Source: Bacteroidota bacterium
Lineage (GTDB): Bacteria; Bacteroidota; Bacteroidia; B-17B0; Aurantibacillaceae
DNA: 59,189 nucleotides
Direction of reading: 5' to 3'
Assembly: GCA_013697245.1 (NCBI GenBank)
Contig: JACCXH010000016.1
Location: 1-59,189 of the forward strand
This document shows, piece by piece, positions 8,609 to 17,876 of the stretch. The notes under the pieces were generated by a model, which searched no databases, had not been told where the DNA came from, and worked only from the letters and a program-made list of their open reading frames with translations. Made by a program: the position numbers and the translations under genes. Each line of letters begins with the position of its first letter. Positions within the stretch are counted from its first letter, which is position 1.

Positions 8609-9664
8609 TTATTGGCCGGCAAATAGCGAAAAAGTAAATAAAGTGCCTTTTCCTACTTCACTTTCTACTTTTATTGATTTTTGGTGGGCTTCAATGATGT
8701 GTTTAACAATTGCCAGGCCTAAGCCCGTGCCGCCTTGTTCCCTGCTCCGCCCTTTATCTATACGGTAAAAGCGCTCAAATAAGCGTGGTAAATGATTTGG
8801 CTCAATACCCATGCCATTATCTTTTACTTCAATAACCACATCATCATTCAGGTAATTTAAAGTTATTTCGGTAGTACCATTGTCTTTACCATATTTAATG
8901 CTATTAGTGATCAAATTTACCAAAACCTGTCTTATACGGAACTTATCTGCTTTTACATAAATAGGCTTTTCGTATTTTTTTGCCAATTCTAATTTTATAT
9001 TTTTCTTGGCAGCAATTAATTCGAGAGCCGCATAAATATCTTTTACCAGGTGGGCAATATCAAAATTATCCATGTCCAGTTCCAGCTCGCCACTTTCTAA
9101 TTGTGTAATGGTTTCAAGATCATCAATAATATTTATTAAGCGATCAATACTTTTTTCGGCGCGTTTTAAATAATCCATGTTAATGGTCTCATCTTCGAGG
9201 CCACCATTTAATAGTGTATCCACATAACCCTGTATATTAAATACAGGTGTTTTTAATTCGTGCGATACGTTCCCTAAATATTCTTTACGGTAACTATCCA
9301 GGTTCTCAAAATGTTTCAATTCTTTTTCACGCGATTCAATAAGGTCGTCTACTTTCTCCTCTAACTCTAATAACCCATCCTCTTCTTCTAACTGATCGTG
9401 CTTTTGAGGGATCTCTTTGTTCAGGAATTTTTTTCGAATCTTTTCTGAAAGTAGATTTATTTTTTTCGTGACAGAGATAAAGTAAAAATAATAGAGGATC
9501 AAAAAGCCCGTAATAAAACAAATAAAAGTAGAGAGTAAAAGGTAAGCGATATCGATCTTAAAATTACCAAAATAGAAAAGACATAAAAAACCTATTAAAC
9601 AAATTAGGGCATTTATTAAACCTAATTTAAAAATACTAGATGATATTTTTTTTTGTTCTTCCAA
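8609..9664 (-). CDS. PhoR-type sensor histidine kinase
   Basis: This 351-residue orphan membrane kinase has two transmembrane helices at about residues 14-32 and 38-62, with almost no periplasmic loop. A charged coiled-coil linker (about 68-125) follows, then the HisKA dimerisation domain with the phospho-acceptor in NVSHELKTPVFNIQGY (His135), and the HATPase_c domain with N box (LVNLITNSIKYG), G1 (DNGMGIEPNHLPRLFERFYR) and G2 (GGTGLGLAIVKHII). The lack of a sensor loop suggests it detects a membrane or cytoplasmic signal, as PhoR/WalK-like kinases of Bacteroidota do. No response regulator is adjacent, so the partner is elsewhere. Confidence 0.9.
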   Translation of the reverse strand: MEEQKKISSSIFKLGLINALICLIGFLCLFYFGNFKIDIAYLLLSTFICFITGFLILYYFYFISVTKKINLLSEKIRKKFLNKEIPQKHDQLEEEDGLLELEEKVDDLIESREKELKHFENLDSYRKEYLGNVSHELKTPVFNIQGYVDTLLNGGLEDETINMDYLKRAEKSIDRLINIIDDLETITQLESGELELDMDNFDIAHLVKDIYAALELIAAKKNIKLELAKKYEKPIYVKADKFRIRQVLVNLITNSIKYGKDNGTTEITLNYLNDDVVIEVKDNGMGIEPNHLPRLFERFYRIDKGRSREQGGTGLGLAIVKHIIEAHQKSIKVESEVGKGTLFTFSLFAGQ

Positions 9665-9888
9665 AACTTACAACTGTAAATTTAATAAACGCTTTTGAGT
9701 TTTGATGTTAAGATACTTATTTGGTGCAAATACTTGTATGTAATAGCCAAGAATTATCACAAATTCCATGATCCTCATAAATAAAACAATTTATAAGCGT
9801 GCCGCTAGTATTTCACTAATCTAAATACTTATTTGTGAAATCCCATGCCGCAGGCATTTTTGAATTCAATATAATTGCTATAAATTTT

Positions 9889-9913
9889 TGTGTTAATTCG
9901 TGTAATTAGTGGC
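9889..9913 (+). repeat. Dispersed intergenic repeat, TGTGTTAATTCGTG...AGTGGC type, copy 1
   Basis: The segment reads TGTGTTAATTCGTG followed by TAATTAGTGGC. A diverged copy of the same layout, two T(C/A)TGTG-type halves ending in GTGGC, lies at 13001-13028. Both are in non-coding DNA. I know similar TCTGTGTNNATCTGTGGC strings as widespread intergenic repeats in Bacteroidota and other environmental bacteria; their function is unknown. Confidence 0.4.
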
Positions 9914-9934
9914 TTACAAATAAGGAGTACAAAA

Positions 9935-9965
9935 AAAAAGCGAAGAGATGATCCCTTCGCTTTTT
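9935..9965 (-). terminator. Terminator of the atpDC operon
   Basis: An 11-bp perfect stem (AAAAAGCGAAG / CTTCGCTTTTT) with a 9-nt loop lies 20 bp after the atpC stop codon. Read on the minus strand it ends in a T-run, and the A-run on the other side makes it potentially bidirectional. Confidence 0.85.
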
Positions 9966-9984
9966 AATACTATTAGGGTAATAA

Positions 9985-10221
9985 TTACCCTGCTAAAACA
10001 ATTACTTTATTTTTTAAAACCTCAACAACCCCGCCATTGATCTCAAAATTGATCTTTGTATTGGTCTCATCTATCAGTTCAATTTTACCGGCTTTAAGGG
10101 TGCCAATTAAAGGCGCATGGTTATTTAATACTCCAAAGCTACCTTCAGATCCCGGAAAAGAAGCATACTTAACAGTACCTTCGTACAACTTTTTTTCGGG
10201 TGTTATTATTTCTATTTTCAT
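9985..10221 (-). CDS. atpC: ATP synthase F1 epsilon subunit, short form
   Basis: This 78-residue epsilon subunit of the F1Fo ATP synthase has the conserved beta-sandwich: MKIEIITPEKKLYEGTV, then FPGSEGSFGVLNNHAPLIGTLKAG. The protein ends at NKVIVLAG, so it lacks the C-terminal two-helix domain that inhibits ATP hydrolysis in E. coli or Bacillus. This short form is the usual one in Bacteroidota rather than a truncation. It follows atpD by 69 bp on the same strand and ends at the terminator at 9935-9965. Confidence 0.95.
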   Translation of the reverse strand: MKIEIITPEKKLYEGTVKYASFPGSEGSFGVLNNHAPLIGTLKAGKIELIDETNTKINFEINGGVVEVLKNKVIVLAG

Positions 10222-10253
10222 TTCTCTTAAAGATTAAATATCCAAAGTTTAAG

Positions 10254-10290
10254 ATTCAAAATTTGAGATCTTAAACCTTGAATTTTGAAT
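10254..10290. repeat. AT-only hairpin between atpD and atpC
   Basis: A perfect 10-bp inverted repeat, ATTCAAAATT (10254-10263) and AATTTTGAAT (10281-10290), ends exactly at the atpD stop codon. There is no T-run terminator beyond it, so it might be an mRNA processing or stabilising hairpin. Simple sequence bias is an alternative. Confidence 0.4.
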
Positions 10291-11811
<1,521 letters not shown>

Positions 11812-11982
11812 TTAAAATTTGAGCGCAAAGATACTACTAAAATCATAATAACTAAACAAAAAAGGCTTATTTATTAGCGTTTTTTTAACAACAACCAAGG
11901 TCGAACCGAATAAAAAGCTCGTCGTTTTTAAACGCCCATCTATCGGCTAAAACGGGAAATAAAAATTTAAAATAAATTAAAG

Positions 11983-11990
11983 TATTTTTG
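11983..11990 (+). promoter_or_regulatory. Bacteroidota -7 box TATTTTTG immediately before ribF
   Basis: An exact TAnnTTTG match lies 4 nt before the GTG start codon of ribF at 11995. It is the only such box near the gene in the 195-bp divergent spacer to atpD, and its position implies a leaderless ribF transcript. Confidence 0.5.
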
Positions 11991-11994
11991 CCCT

Positions 11995-12933
11995 GTGTTA
12001 ATTGTACAAAATACCGAAGATTTTAGAATTGAAACGCCAACCATTTTAACCATTGGTACTTTTGACGGGGTGCATTTAGGTCATCAAAAGATTTTATTGC
12101 GCCTAAAAGAACTTAAAGAAAAACTAGGTTTAAAAACCGTTGTATTAACTTTTGAGCCGCATCCCCGAAAGGTTTTGTTTCCCGAGCAAAAAGACCTGAA
12201 AATTATTACTTTAATTGATGAGAAGTTAGAATTGTTTGAAAAATATGGCGTTGATATTGTAGTGGTTTATCCTTTTAATAAAACCTTTGCTCAGTTAGAT
12301 GTAAAACATTACCTGGAAGAAATTCTTGTGCGCCGCTTAAATGTAAAACATTTAATAATAGGTTACGATCACCGTTTTGGCAAAGACCGTAAAGGCGATA
12401 TTAATACCCTTAAAGAACATGCGGCTGATTATAATTTTACTATTGAAGAAATAAGTAAAAAAGATATTGAGAACATTGCGGTAAGCAGCACCAATATTCG
12501 TAAAGCCATCGAAGAAGGCCACATTGAAAAAGCCGTAGATTTTTTAGGCCACCCTTTCTTTTTAAAAGGAAAAGTTGTAAAAGGGAAACAGTTAGGACGG
12601 GAACTTGGATACCCAACAGCCAATTTAAAAACAGAGAACAGCGATAAACTGATCCCGAAAATTGGGGTTTATTTTGTAGAAGTGATCGTTGAGGGAAAGA
12701 ATTATTTTGGCATGCTAAACATAGGCATCAACCCCACTACCGATTGCGACGACAAACTAAAAATAGAAGTGAATATTTTTGATTTTAGCATGGACATTTA
12801 TAATAAAACAATAACGTTAAATTTTATAAAATGGCTCAGAGATGAGGAAAAATTTAATAATTTAAACGAACTTATTGATCAATTACATTTAGATAAAGAA
12901 AACTGTTTAGCTTTGATGAAAGAACTGGCGTAA
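11995..12933 (+). CDS. ribF: Bifunctional riboflavin kinase / FAD synthetase
   Basis: This 312-residue enzyme makes FMN from riboflavin and then FAD from FMN. The N-terminal nucleotidyltransferase-fold FAD synthetase domain (about 1-180) carries the GTFDGVHLGHQKIL motif near residue 22, LTFEPHPRKVLFP, and the (I/V)SSTNIRKAIEEG signature near 162-173. The C-terminal riboflavin kinase domain (about 185-310) begins GKVVKGKQLGRELGYPTANL, with the nucleotide-binding PTAN motif. The start is GTG at 11995; no in-frame ATG lies nearby and the conserved N-terminus begins here. A -7 promoter box sits 4 nt upstream. Confidence 0.95.
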   Translation: MLIVQNTEDFRIETPTILTIGTFDGVHLGHQKILLRLKELKEKLGLKTVVLTFEPHPRKVLFPEQKDLKIITLIDEKLELFEKYGVDIVVVYPFNKTFAQLDVKHYLEEILVRRLNVKHLIIGYDHRFGKDRKGDINTLKEHAADYNFTIEEISKKDIENIAVSSTNIRKAIEEGHIEKAVDFLGHPFFLKGKVVKGKQLGRELGYPTANLKTENSDKLIPKIGVYFVEVIVEGKNYFGMLNIGINPTTDCDDKLKIEVNIFDFSMDIYNKTITLNFIKWLRDEEKFNNLNELIDQLHLDKENCLALMKELA

Positions 12934-13000
12934 ATTATTATCGCAAGGGCGCTGCGATTAATTTGTGAAATTAAAAGCCTCAAATTTCCCAGAAAAAATA

Positions 13001-13028
13001 ATCTGTGTGTTTAAGCGCAATCTGTGGC
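13001..13028 (+). repeat. Dispersed intergenic repeat, copy 2
   Basis: The segment reads ATCTGTGTGTTTAAG followed by CGCAATCTGTGGC, located just before the LRR gene. It has the same two-part layout as the copy at 9889-9913. Its presence here argues against the upstream in-frame start at 12965 for the LRR gene. Confidence 0.4.
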
Positions 13029-13042
13029 AAAAAAATAAAGCA

Positions 13043-13645
13043 ATGAAAAAAATTCTCTTATTAATACTTATTTTATCATTTAAGCTTTCTTCGTTGGCGC
13101 AGGAAAATTTATTGGATTCTGCCGCTTTATCTATTTATGATGAGTTTACCGACCTTGACAGCGCCAGGAGAGATCCGGATAAGGTTGTTAAACTTGTGCT
13201 AAGAAAAAAGAAATTAAAAGATTTTCCATCACAGATCTTAAAATTTAAAAATCTACAATACCTCGATCTTAGTAAAAATTCTATTAAAGAACTTCCCGAT
13301 TCTATTGTGGTTTTAAAAAAATTACAGGTTTTAATTGTTAGCAAAACAGGCTTAGAGAGTTTACCAAACACCATTGGCGGCTTAAAGAATTTAAGATATA
13401 TCAACGTCAATCAAAATGAGATAGGGCGTTTGCCTTATACATTTGGTAATTTAGAAAAACTCGAAATAGCCGATCTGTGGAGCAACAATCTGGAATATTT
13501 TCCGGAGACCTTAAAGAATCTCAGCAAGCTTAAAAGCATGGACCTTAGAAATATTCTTATTCCCCAGATCCATCAGGATAACATTCAATCTATGCTTCCC
13601 AACACGGTTATCTTCTTTAGCCCTGCCTGTAAGTGCAGTTGGTAA
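13043..13645 (+). CDS. Exported leucine-rich-repeat protein
   Basis: This 200-residue protein has a signal peptide MKKILLLILILSFKLSSLAQ (cleaved after LAQ) followed by about five bacterial LRRs of roughly 23 residues (LQYLDLSKNSIKELPDSIVVLKKLQ, LRYINVNQNEIGRLPYTFGNLEKL and so on). The frame is open from 12965, but the ATG at 13043 gives a perfect signal peptide, and the extra 26 codons cover an intergenic repeat, so 13043 is chosen. LRR proteins of this size in Bacteroidota are usually periplasmic or surface-bound protein-interaction modules. Function unknown. Confidence 0.8.
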   Translation: MKKILLLILILSFKLSSLAQENLLDSAALSIYDEFTDLDSARRDPDKVVKLVLRKKKLKDFPSQILKFKNLQYLDLSKNSIKELPDSIVVLKKLQVLIVSKTGLESLPNTIGGLKNLRYINVNQNEIGRLPYTFGNLEKLEIADLWSNNLEYFPETLKNLSKLKSMDLRNILIPQIHQDNIQSMLPNTVIFFSPACKCSW

Positions 13646-13762
13646 AGGGTTTTGGCTTCGTCTAACTTATTAAAAGCCTGTTCTTAATAAGTTTTTAACA
13701 TACTACTAACATCTTGGCGCTTTTATTCCAACTTTTATAGGAATTATTTAGTCAATTAACGA

Positions 13763-15919
13763 ATGTTAAGGATCAGTTATTTACAACTTGTTATTTTATT
13801 TCTTTTTCTAAGCGTTTTGTCGGCCGTTGGGCAAACAAAAGGGAAAAAAGAGATGGAGGAAGATGCGTATAACGCTTTAAATGATGAAGACTATGTTACT
13901 GCCTACGAAAAGTTTGACGCGCTTAACTCCAAATACCCAACAGAGATTGATTATAAATTAAAATTAGGCATTTGCTGCTTGCGAAACCCTGAAAGAAAAG
14001 AAAGGGCCATTGAAATTTTTACGGAAATAAAAAAGGATAACCCGAAATTTTACGACTCTGATTATTATTTAGGAAAAGCGTACCATGTTAATTATAAGTT
14101 CGATGAATCAATAGCCCTTCTTGAAACATATCTAAAGGAACGATCTTCATCCATTAACAAAGAAGATAAGATAAATGTCGAGGATGCAAAACTTACCATT
14201 ACCTATTGCAATAACGGAAAGTTATTAATCAAGAATAAAGTAATTGCCGATATAAAAAACATGGGCTCTCCAATTAATTCAGAAGATGAGCAATACGTGC
14301 CGGTAATCACAACCGATGAGTCGATCTTATTTTTCACTTATAGCGGAAAATTTAGTATTGGTGGCAAATTGAACGAGAAAATGGAGCCGGACAAAGTAGA
14401 AGGCAAATATCTTGAAGACGTATATATTTCCTATAGAAGGCCTGATGGCTTATATACAGAACCACAAGGTATTGATGCTATTAATACAAAAGGTAATGAT
14501 GCTGCCATTGCTATCTCTCCTGATGGTCAATGTTTGTTCACATTTTATAGTGATGCCAACAACTCCGGTGATATACAGATGAGTAAGTTGGTGGGTGATG
14601 AATTTTCGAAACCGGTATTTTTAAATAAGAATATTAATACATCAGATTGGGAAGGTTCTTGTTCTATTTCTGCTGACGGAAGATTTTTATATTTTGCCAG
14701 TGAACGCCCCGGCGGATTAGGTGGCAGGGATATTTGGGTAAGCGAAAAAGTAGATGGCGATTGGGGCCCTGCAAAAAATATGGGACCAATTATAAATACG
14801 CCTTACGATGATGACGATCCTTTTATTCACCCCGATGGTATCACCATGTTCTTAAGCTCTAAAGGTCACTCAAGTATTGGTGGTTATGATATTATGTTCT
14901 CTATTAAAGAAGTGAATGAATGGACAACACCACAAAGTATGGGAATGCCTTTAAATTCAACAGAGGACGATAGGTATTATGTAATTAATTCAAAAGGCGA
15001 CAGAGGTTATTTTAGTAGTAACCGATCTTCATCCGGCGGAAAAGGAAAAAGCGATATTTATACAGTAATGCCTGGGATATTAGGAAAGAAACCTGTAATT
15101 GCTTTGTTAAAAGGCACTGTTTATGGTAACGATCAACCTTTAGAAGCAAAGATCGAGATCATTCGCACCATTAAAAAAGATCAGTACTCGAAAGAAGAAT
15201 TAGAAATGCTTTCTGCTAATGAAATTAATGCGGATGGCAAATTAGTAATGGGTACTTATTACTCTAACTCCTCAACCGGAAAATATTTAACCACTTTAAA
15301 CCCCGGTGCTATTTATAGGATCCGCGTTTCGGCCGATAAATATGAATCGGTAGAAGAAGATGTGGATATTGAGAATTTACAGGAGTACATGGAGACTACC
15401 AAAGATTTTTATTTAGTAAGTACACAAACAGCAGTTGCAACAAATCCAACAGTTGCAGTAACCCCAACGGTTGCCGTTATTACACCTACCATTACAGAAA
15501 CACCAACAGTTGCCACAACCACATCACCTTGCTCTGATAAGACCTTGCCTGACTTTGCACCGCTAAAAGGCAAATCGTTAAACGATATCACTTACTACAA
15601 ACAATTATTAGCCATGGCCGGCGATTATTGTGCCGGTAACATGATCTTTAAAGTACAGATAGGAGCATATCGTAAACCGGAGAATTTTAAATACCCTAAC
15701 CTGCAAACTTTTGGTAAGGCCGAAGTGGTAAATTATCCTGATGGCATTACACGCTTTACACAAAAAGAATTTAAGACACTTAAAGAAGCCGAAGTACAAA
15801 GACAAAAAGCAATTGCTAAAGGCCAAACAGATGCCTGGATAGTTGGTTTTATTGATGGAAAACGTTACACACTTGAGGACCTGATCATGCTTGATTTTTT
15901 GGGGAAAACAATTAATTAA
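13763..15919 (+). CDS. Envelope protein with TPR, PD40 beta-propeller, regulatory-like and SPOR-like domains
   Basis: This 718-residue exported protein has a signal peptide at residues 1-23, TPR-like helices at about 30-130, and a PD40/WD40-like beta-propeller at about 175-440. Propeller blades include DAAIAISPDGQCLFTFYSD, SCSISADGRFLYFASERPGGLGGRDIW and DDPFIHPDGITMFLSSKGHSSIGGYDI. A carboxypeptidase-regulatory-like fold spans about 455-560, a Thr/Val/Pro linker about 565-605, and a C-terminal domain resembling SPOR about 635-700 (FKVQIGAYRKPENF). The order TPR-PD40-CRD matches PorE-type T9SS/envelope proteins, but those end in an OmpA domain, which is replaced here by the SPOR-like module. 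Both modules bind peptidoglycan, so a wall-tethered envelope role is inferred. Confidence 0.82.
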   Translation: MLRISYLQLVILFLFLSVLSAVGQTKGKKEMEEDAYNALNDEDYVTAYEKFDALNSKYPTEIDYKLKLGICCLRNPERKERAIEIFTEIKKDNPKFYDSDYYLGKAYHVNYKFDESIALLETYLKERSSSINKEDKINVEDAKLTITYCNNGKLLIKNKVIADIKNMGSPINSEDEQYVPVITTDESILFFTYSGKFSIGGKLNEKMEPDKVEGKYLEDVYISYRRPDGLYTEPQGIDAINTKGNDAAIAISPDGQCLFTFYSDANNSGDIQMSKLVGDEFSKPVFLNKNINTSDWEGSCSISADGRFLYFASERPGGLGGRDIWVSEKVDGDWGPAKNMGPIINTPYDDDDPFIHPDGITMFLSSKGHSSIGGYDIMFSIKEVNEWTTPQSMGMPLNSTEDDRYYVINSKGDRGYFSSNRSSSGGKGKSDIYTVMPGILGKKPVIALLKGTVYGNDQPLEAKIEIIRTIKKDQYSKEELEMLSANEINADGKLVMGTYYSNSSTGKYLTTLNPGAIYRIRVSADKYESVEEDVDIENLQEYMETTKDFYLVSTQTAVATNPTVAVTPTVAVITPTITETPTVATTTSPCSDKTLPDFAPLKGKSLNDITYYKQLLAMAGDYCAGNMIFKVQIGAYRKPENFKYPNLQTFGKAEVVNYPDGITRFTQKEFKTLKEAEVQRQKAIAKGQTDAWIVGFIDGKRYTLEDLIMLDFLGKTIN

Positions 15920-16125
15920 AAGCAGGTCTATATGTTTTGCCCCACTAATACCAATAGCAAATATAAACTGGCCCATTAAACTCCATCTTTTCATTTATAC
16001 TTCTTCAAAAAAAATAGTTCCGTAGCTTAGGCTATGCAACGATTTTTGTTCATCGTCTAAATAAAAAATCTGTTCGTGTATTTGGGCAAGTTATATCTGC
16101 AATCGGTATACGGCAAAACCTTAAG

Positions 16126-16162
16126 GAAAAAGCCTCCCAATTTGAAACCGGAAGGCTTTTTT
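16126..16162 (+). terminator. Rho-independent terminator
   Basis: The stem AAAAAGCCTCCC pairs with GGAAGGCTTTTTT around an AATTTGAAACC loop, giving about 12 bp with one mismatch, followed by T residues. It lies about 210 bp after the PD40 protein stop codon and is probably the end of that transcript; the A-run makes it possibly bidirectional. Confidence 0.75.
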
Positions 16163-16215
16163 GTTGCCCTTATTTTATATCTTTGATAAACGATTACAAA
16201 TAGTCTTAGTGAGTA

Positions 16216-16224
16216 GTTATAGGT
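16216..16224 (+). repeat. attC-like core repeat, left side of cassette
   Basis: GTTATAGGT here is the exact inverse complement of ACCTATAAC at 16959-16967 and a near-direct repeat of GTCATAGGT at 17141-17149. The arrangement is that of integron cassettes: simple site, gene, attC. It does not fully match the classical core GTTRRRY, so the call is tentative. Confidence 0.45.
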
Positions 16225-16265
16225 AAGCCGTTGGACAAAACTCGAATAAAAATTCTGACAAATAA

Positions 16266-16937
16266 ATGACAAACATTAGACCTTTAAATATTCAGGACAT
16301 CGAGACTCTCGACGATGATATTCGTTTAATTAACAAAAGACAAAAATTCCAAATAAAATACTTCTCTGGTTACGCAGCTCTTGTAATAATCGGCTCGACT
16401 TGGGCTTATTTCAAAATTGACTCAGGCAATTTTTGGGTTTGGGTTTTTACGAGCATCGGTTTTTTCGTAGCAGGACTATGGGGCTTCCTTGAAATGTTCC
16501 TTGAGGATAATAAAGCCCTTAAAAGAATTGAATGGTTAAAAAACGAAAATAAAGTTATTTCAATTATAGTAAAATCAACTGACTACATTGAAATTCCTGA
16601 ACATGAAGACGAAGGTGACTATTTTCTATTTCAACTTCTCGACAACAAAATACTTTATTTCGGCGGACAGGAATTCACTACCAGCGACACTTTCCCAAAC
16701 AGCAACTTCGAAATCGTAATTGCGAGAGACCCTAAAAATAAAATTGTGCTACTAAATAAATATGACTTTGGCGACAAAATCTCGCCCAAAATCAAATTGA
16801 CCAAATCGCAAAGCATTAAACTCTCAGACAAACAAATCGAAGAAATTCAAAAGCAAGACGTTGTTGTAAGAGAGTTTGCTACTTTTATTACTGGTGACAT
16901 TAATGAAATAAAAATTGTTGACAAGGCGGATACCTAA
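16266..16937 (+). CDS. Membrane protein of unknown function carried on a cassette-like unit
   Basis: This 223-residue protein is not recognised. A cytoplasmic N-terminal segment of about 33 residues precedes two transmembrane helices at about 37-53 (FSGYAALVIIGSTWAYF) and 58-78 (FWVWVFTSIGFFVAGLWGF). The remaining 140 residues form a soluble, beta-rich, charged domain. It lacks the signal peptide typical of neighbours, and its codons favour AAC, GAC and CTC more than surrounding genes, which suggests acquisition. It lies alone between attC-like repeats at 16216-16224 and 16959-17149, consistent with transfer as a single-gene cassette. Confidence 0.65.
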   Translation: MTNIRPLNIQDIETLDDDIRLINKRQKFQIKYFSGYAALVIIGSTWAYFKIDSGNFWVWVFTSIGFFVAGLWGFLEMFLEDNKALKRIEWLKNENKVISIIVKSTDYIEIPEHEDEGDYFLFQLLDNKILYFGGQEFTTSDTFPNSNFEIVIARDPKNKIVLLNKYDFGDKISPKIKLTKSQSIKLSDKQIEEIQKQDVVVREFATFITGDINEIKIVDKADT

Positions 16938-16958
16938 ATATACTGCGTACAAAAGTCA

Positions 16959-17149
16959 ACCTATAACAAGGGGCAATTGCCTAAGCGGGCGGACGAGGTC
17001 ATCGCAAAGCCAAGTTATTGCCTGCTTCGCAGATTTTAATTTTCTTTGGCTTTGCTAACAAACATTTGTATCTTTAAATAAACATTTGTGGGTATAGACA
17101 GTTGAGTGTTCCAAATGCCAACTACTTGTAGTCGCAAAACGTCATAGGT
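16959..17149 (+). repeat. attC-like recombination site downstream of the cassette gene
   Basis: The 191-bp segment starts with ACCTATAACAAGG and ends with GTCATAGGTA, complementary ends like the R'' and R' boxes of an attC site. Inside are a palindrome GGCAATTGCC, a hairpin GCAAAGCCAAG (17004-17014) with CTTTGGCTTTGC (17044-17055), and a direct repeat AAACATTTGT (17060-17069 and 17080-17089). It ends 3 bp before the stop codon of the convergent DtxR gene. It is longer than most attC sites. Confidence 0.45.
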
Positions 17150-17152
17150 ATC

Positions 17153-17809
17153 TTACAAAAGCTCCACAATAATATTATCTGCTACTTTTGGACTAATGAT
17201 CACTTCTTTTTTATTGCAGGTAATAATTAATGACTGATCGAACTCCTCGATGCTGTCAATTTTTAAATGTGCGCCAATAATTAAGCGGTGTTTCTCTAAG
17301 TATTTAAGAAATACGGTAGAGTGATCTGATACACCACGTATTTTATAACTGTTCTTTGGCTTTGCAGAAGAAAGGTTAATAAAATTCTCTTTTTTTATTT
17401 TACCTTTTTCGTCAGGTATCGGGTCGCCATGTGGATCATAAACAGGATTGCCTAACAGCTCTGAAAGTTTATTAATAAGCTTATCGTTTTGAATGTGTTC
17501 TAATTCTTCTGCAATTTCATGCACCTCGTCCCAACCAAAACCCAATTCTTTTGCCAAGTAAGTTTCCCAGATCCTGTGGCGGCGCACAATAGTTAAAGCC
17601 AGTTTTGCACCAATGGGCGTTAAGCGTGTACCATACGATTTTTCGTAAATAACATATTTAAGATCATGCAGTTTTCTTAAACCTTCTGTCACTGAGGCAG
17701 GCCTAATATTTAGTTTTTCGGCCAATTGAAAATTGCCTACAATGGCTTTATTACCAATAGAAAGGTGGTAAATGTTCTTTAAATAGTTCTCGATAGTTTC
17801 TTGTCGCAT
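17153..17809 (-). CDS. DtxR/MntR-family metal-dependent transcriptional regulator
   Basis: This 218-residue repressor has an N-terminal winged helix (about 1-65; RQETIENYLKNIYHL, LAEKLNIRPASVTEGLRKLHDL) followed by the metal-binding/dimerisation domain with RRHRIWETYLAKELGFGWDEVHEIAEELEHI, where the His and Glu ligands of the family are conserved. The segment GNPVYDPHGDPIPDE follows, and a C-terminal FeoA/SH3-like domain occupies about 150-218. Such proteins bind DNA when loaded with Fe2+ or Mn2+. The divergent spacer of 67 bp contains a candidate operator at 17820-17833, and the plus-strand genes that follow look like metal-related outer-membrane genes, its probable targets. Confidence 0.92.
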   Translation of the reverse strand: MRQETIENYLKNIYHLSIGNKAIVGNFQLAEKLNIRPASVTEGLRKLHDLKYVIYEKSYGTRLTPIGAKLALTIVRRHRIWETYLAKELGFGWDEVHEIAEELEHIQNDKLINKLSELLGNPVYDPHGDPIPDEKGKIKKENFINLSSAKPKNSYKIRGVSDHSTVFLKYLEKHRLIIGAHLKIDSIEEFDQSLIITCNKKEVIISPKVADNIIVELL

Positions 17810-17819
17810 AAATTATTAA

Positions 17820-17833
17820 TTAGGCATACCAAA
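17820..17833. promoter_or_regulatory. Candidate DtxR-family operator
   Basis: TTAGGCATACCAAA is an imperfect inverted repeat of the TTAGG...CC(T/A)AA type bound by DtxR-family repressors. It lies 11 bp upstream of the regulator ATG and 44 bp upstream of the divergent outer-membrane gene, so one site could control both. The match is by eye only. Confidence 0.4.
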
Positions 17834-17876
17834 TTTAATAATTATATTTTATAAATAATGCATCAATTTTGTGGTG

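Larger units (their letters stand above)
9665..9984. other. Intergenic region with inverted repeats and a dispersed-repeat copy
   Basis: This stretch of 320 bp has no gene. It contains a 7-bp inverted repeat ATTTCAC/GTGAAAT (about 9808-9841), a small palindrome ATGCC-GCA-GGCAT (about 9845-9857), a dispersed TGTGTTAATTCGTG-type repeat at 9889-9913 and the atpC terminator at 9935-9965. The left end must contain the promoter of the histidine kinase gene. Confidence 0.5.
15920..16265. other. Intergenic region ending in an attC-like repeat
   Basis: This stretch of 346 bp lies between the PD40 protein gene and the cassette gene. It holds the terminator at 16126-16162 and the repeat GTTATAGGT at 16216-16224 that marks the left edge of the proposed cassette. 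The open frames on the opposite strand have no protein-like features. Confidence 0.5.

Noticed and set aside
15608-15994. Minus-strand frame of 128 codons at the end of the PD40 gene
   Set aside because: Antisense to the SPOR-like coding part; rich in Cys and Phe as expected for a shadow frame.
16216-17149. Classical class 1-3 integron attC site
   Set aside because: The core boxes do not match GTTRRRY/RYYYAAC exactly, the site is longer than usual and no integron integrase is in the window; kept only as attC-like.
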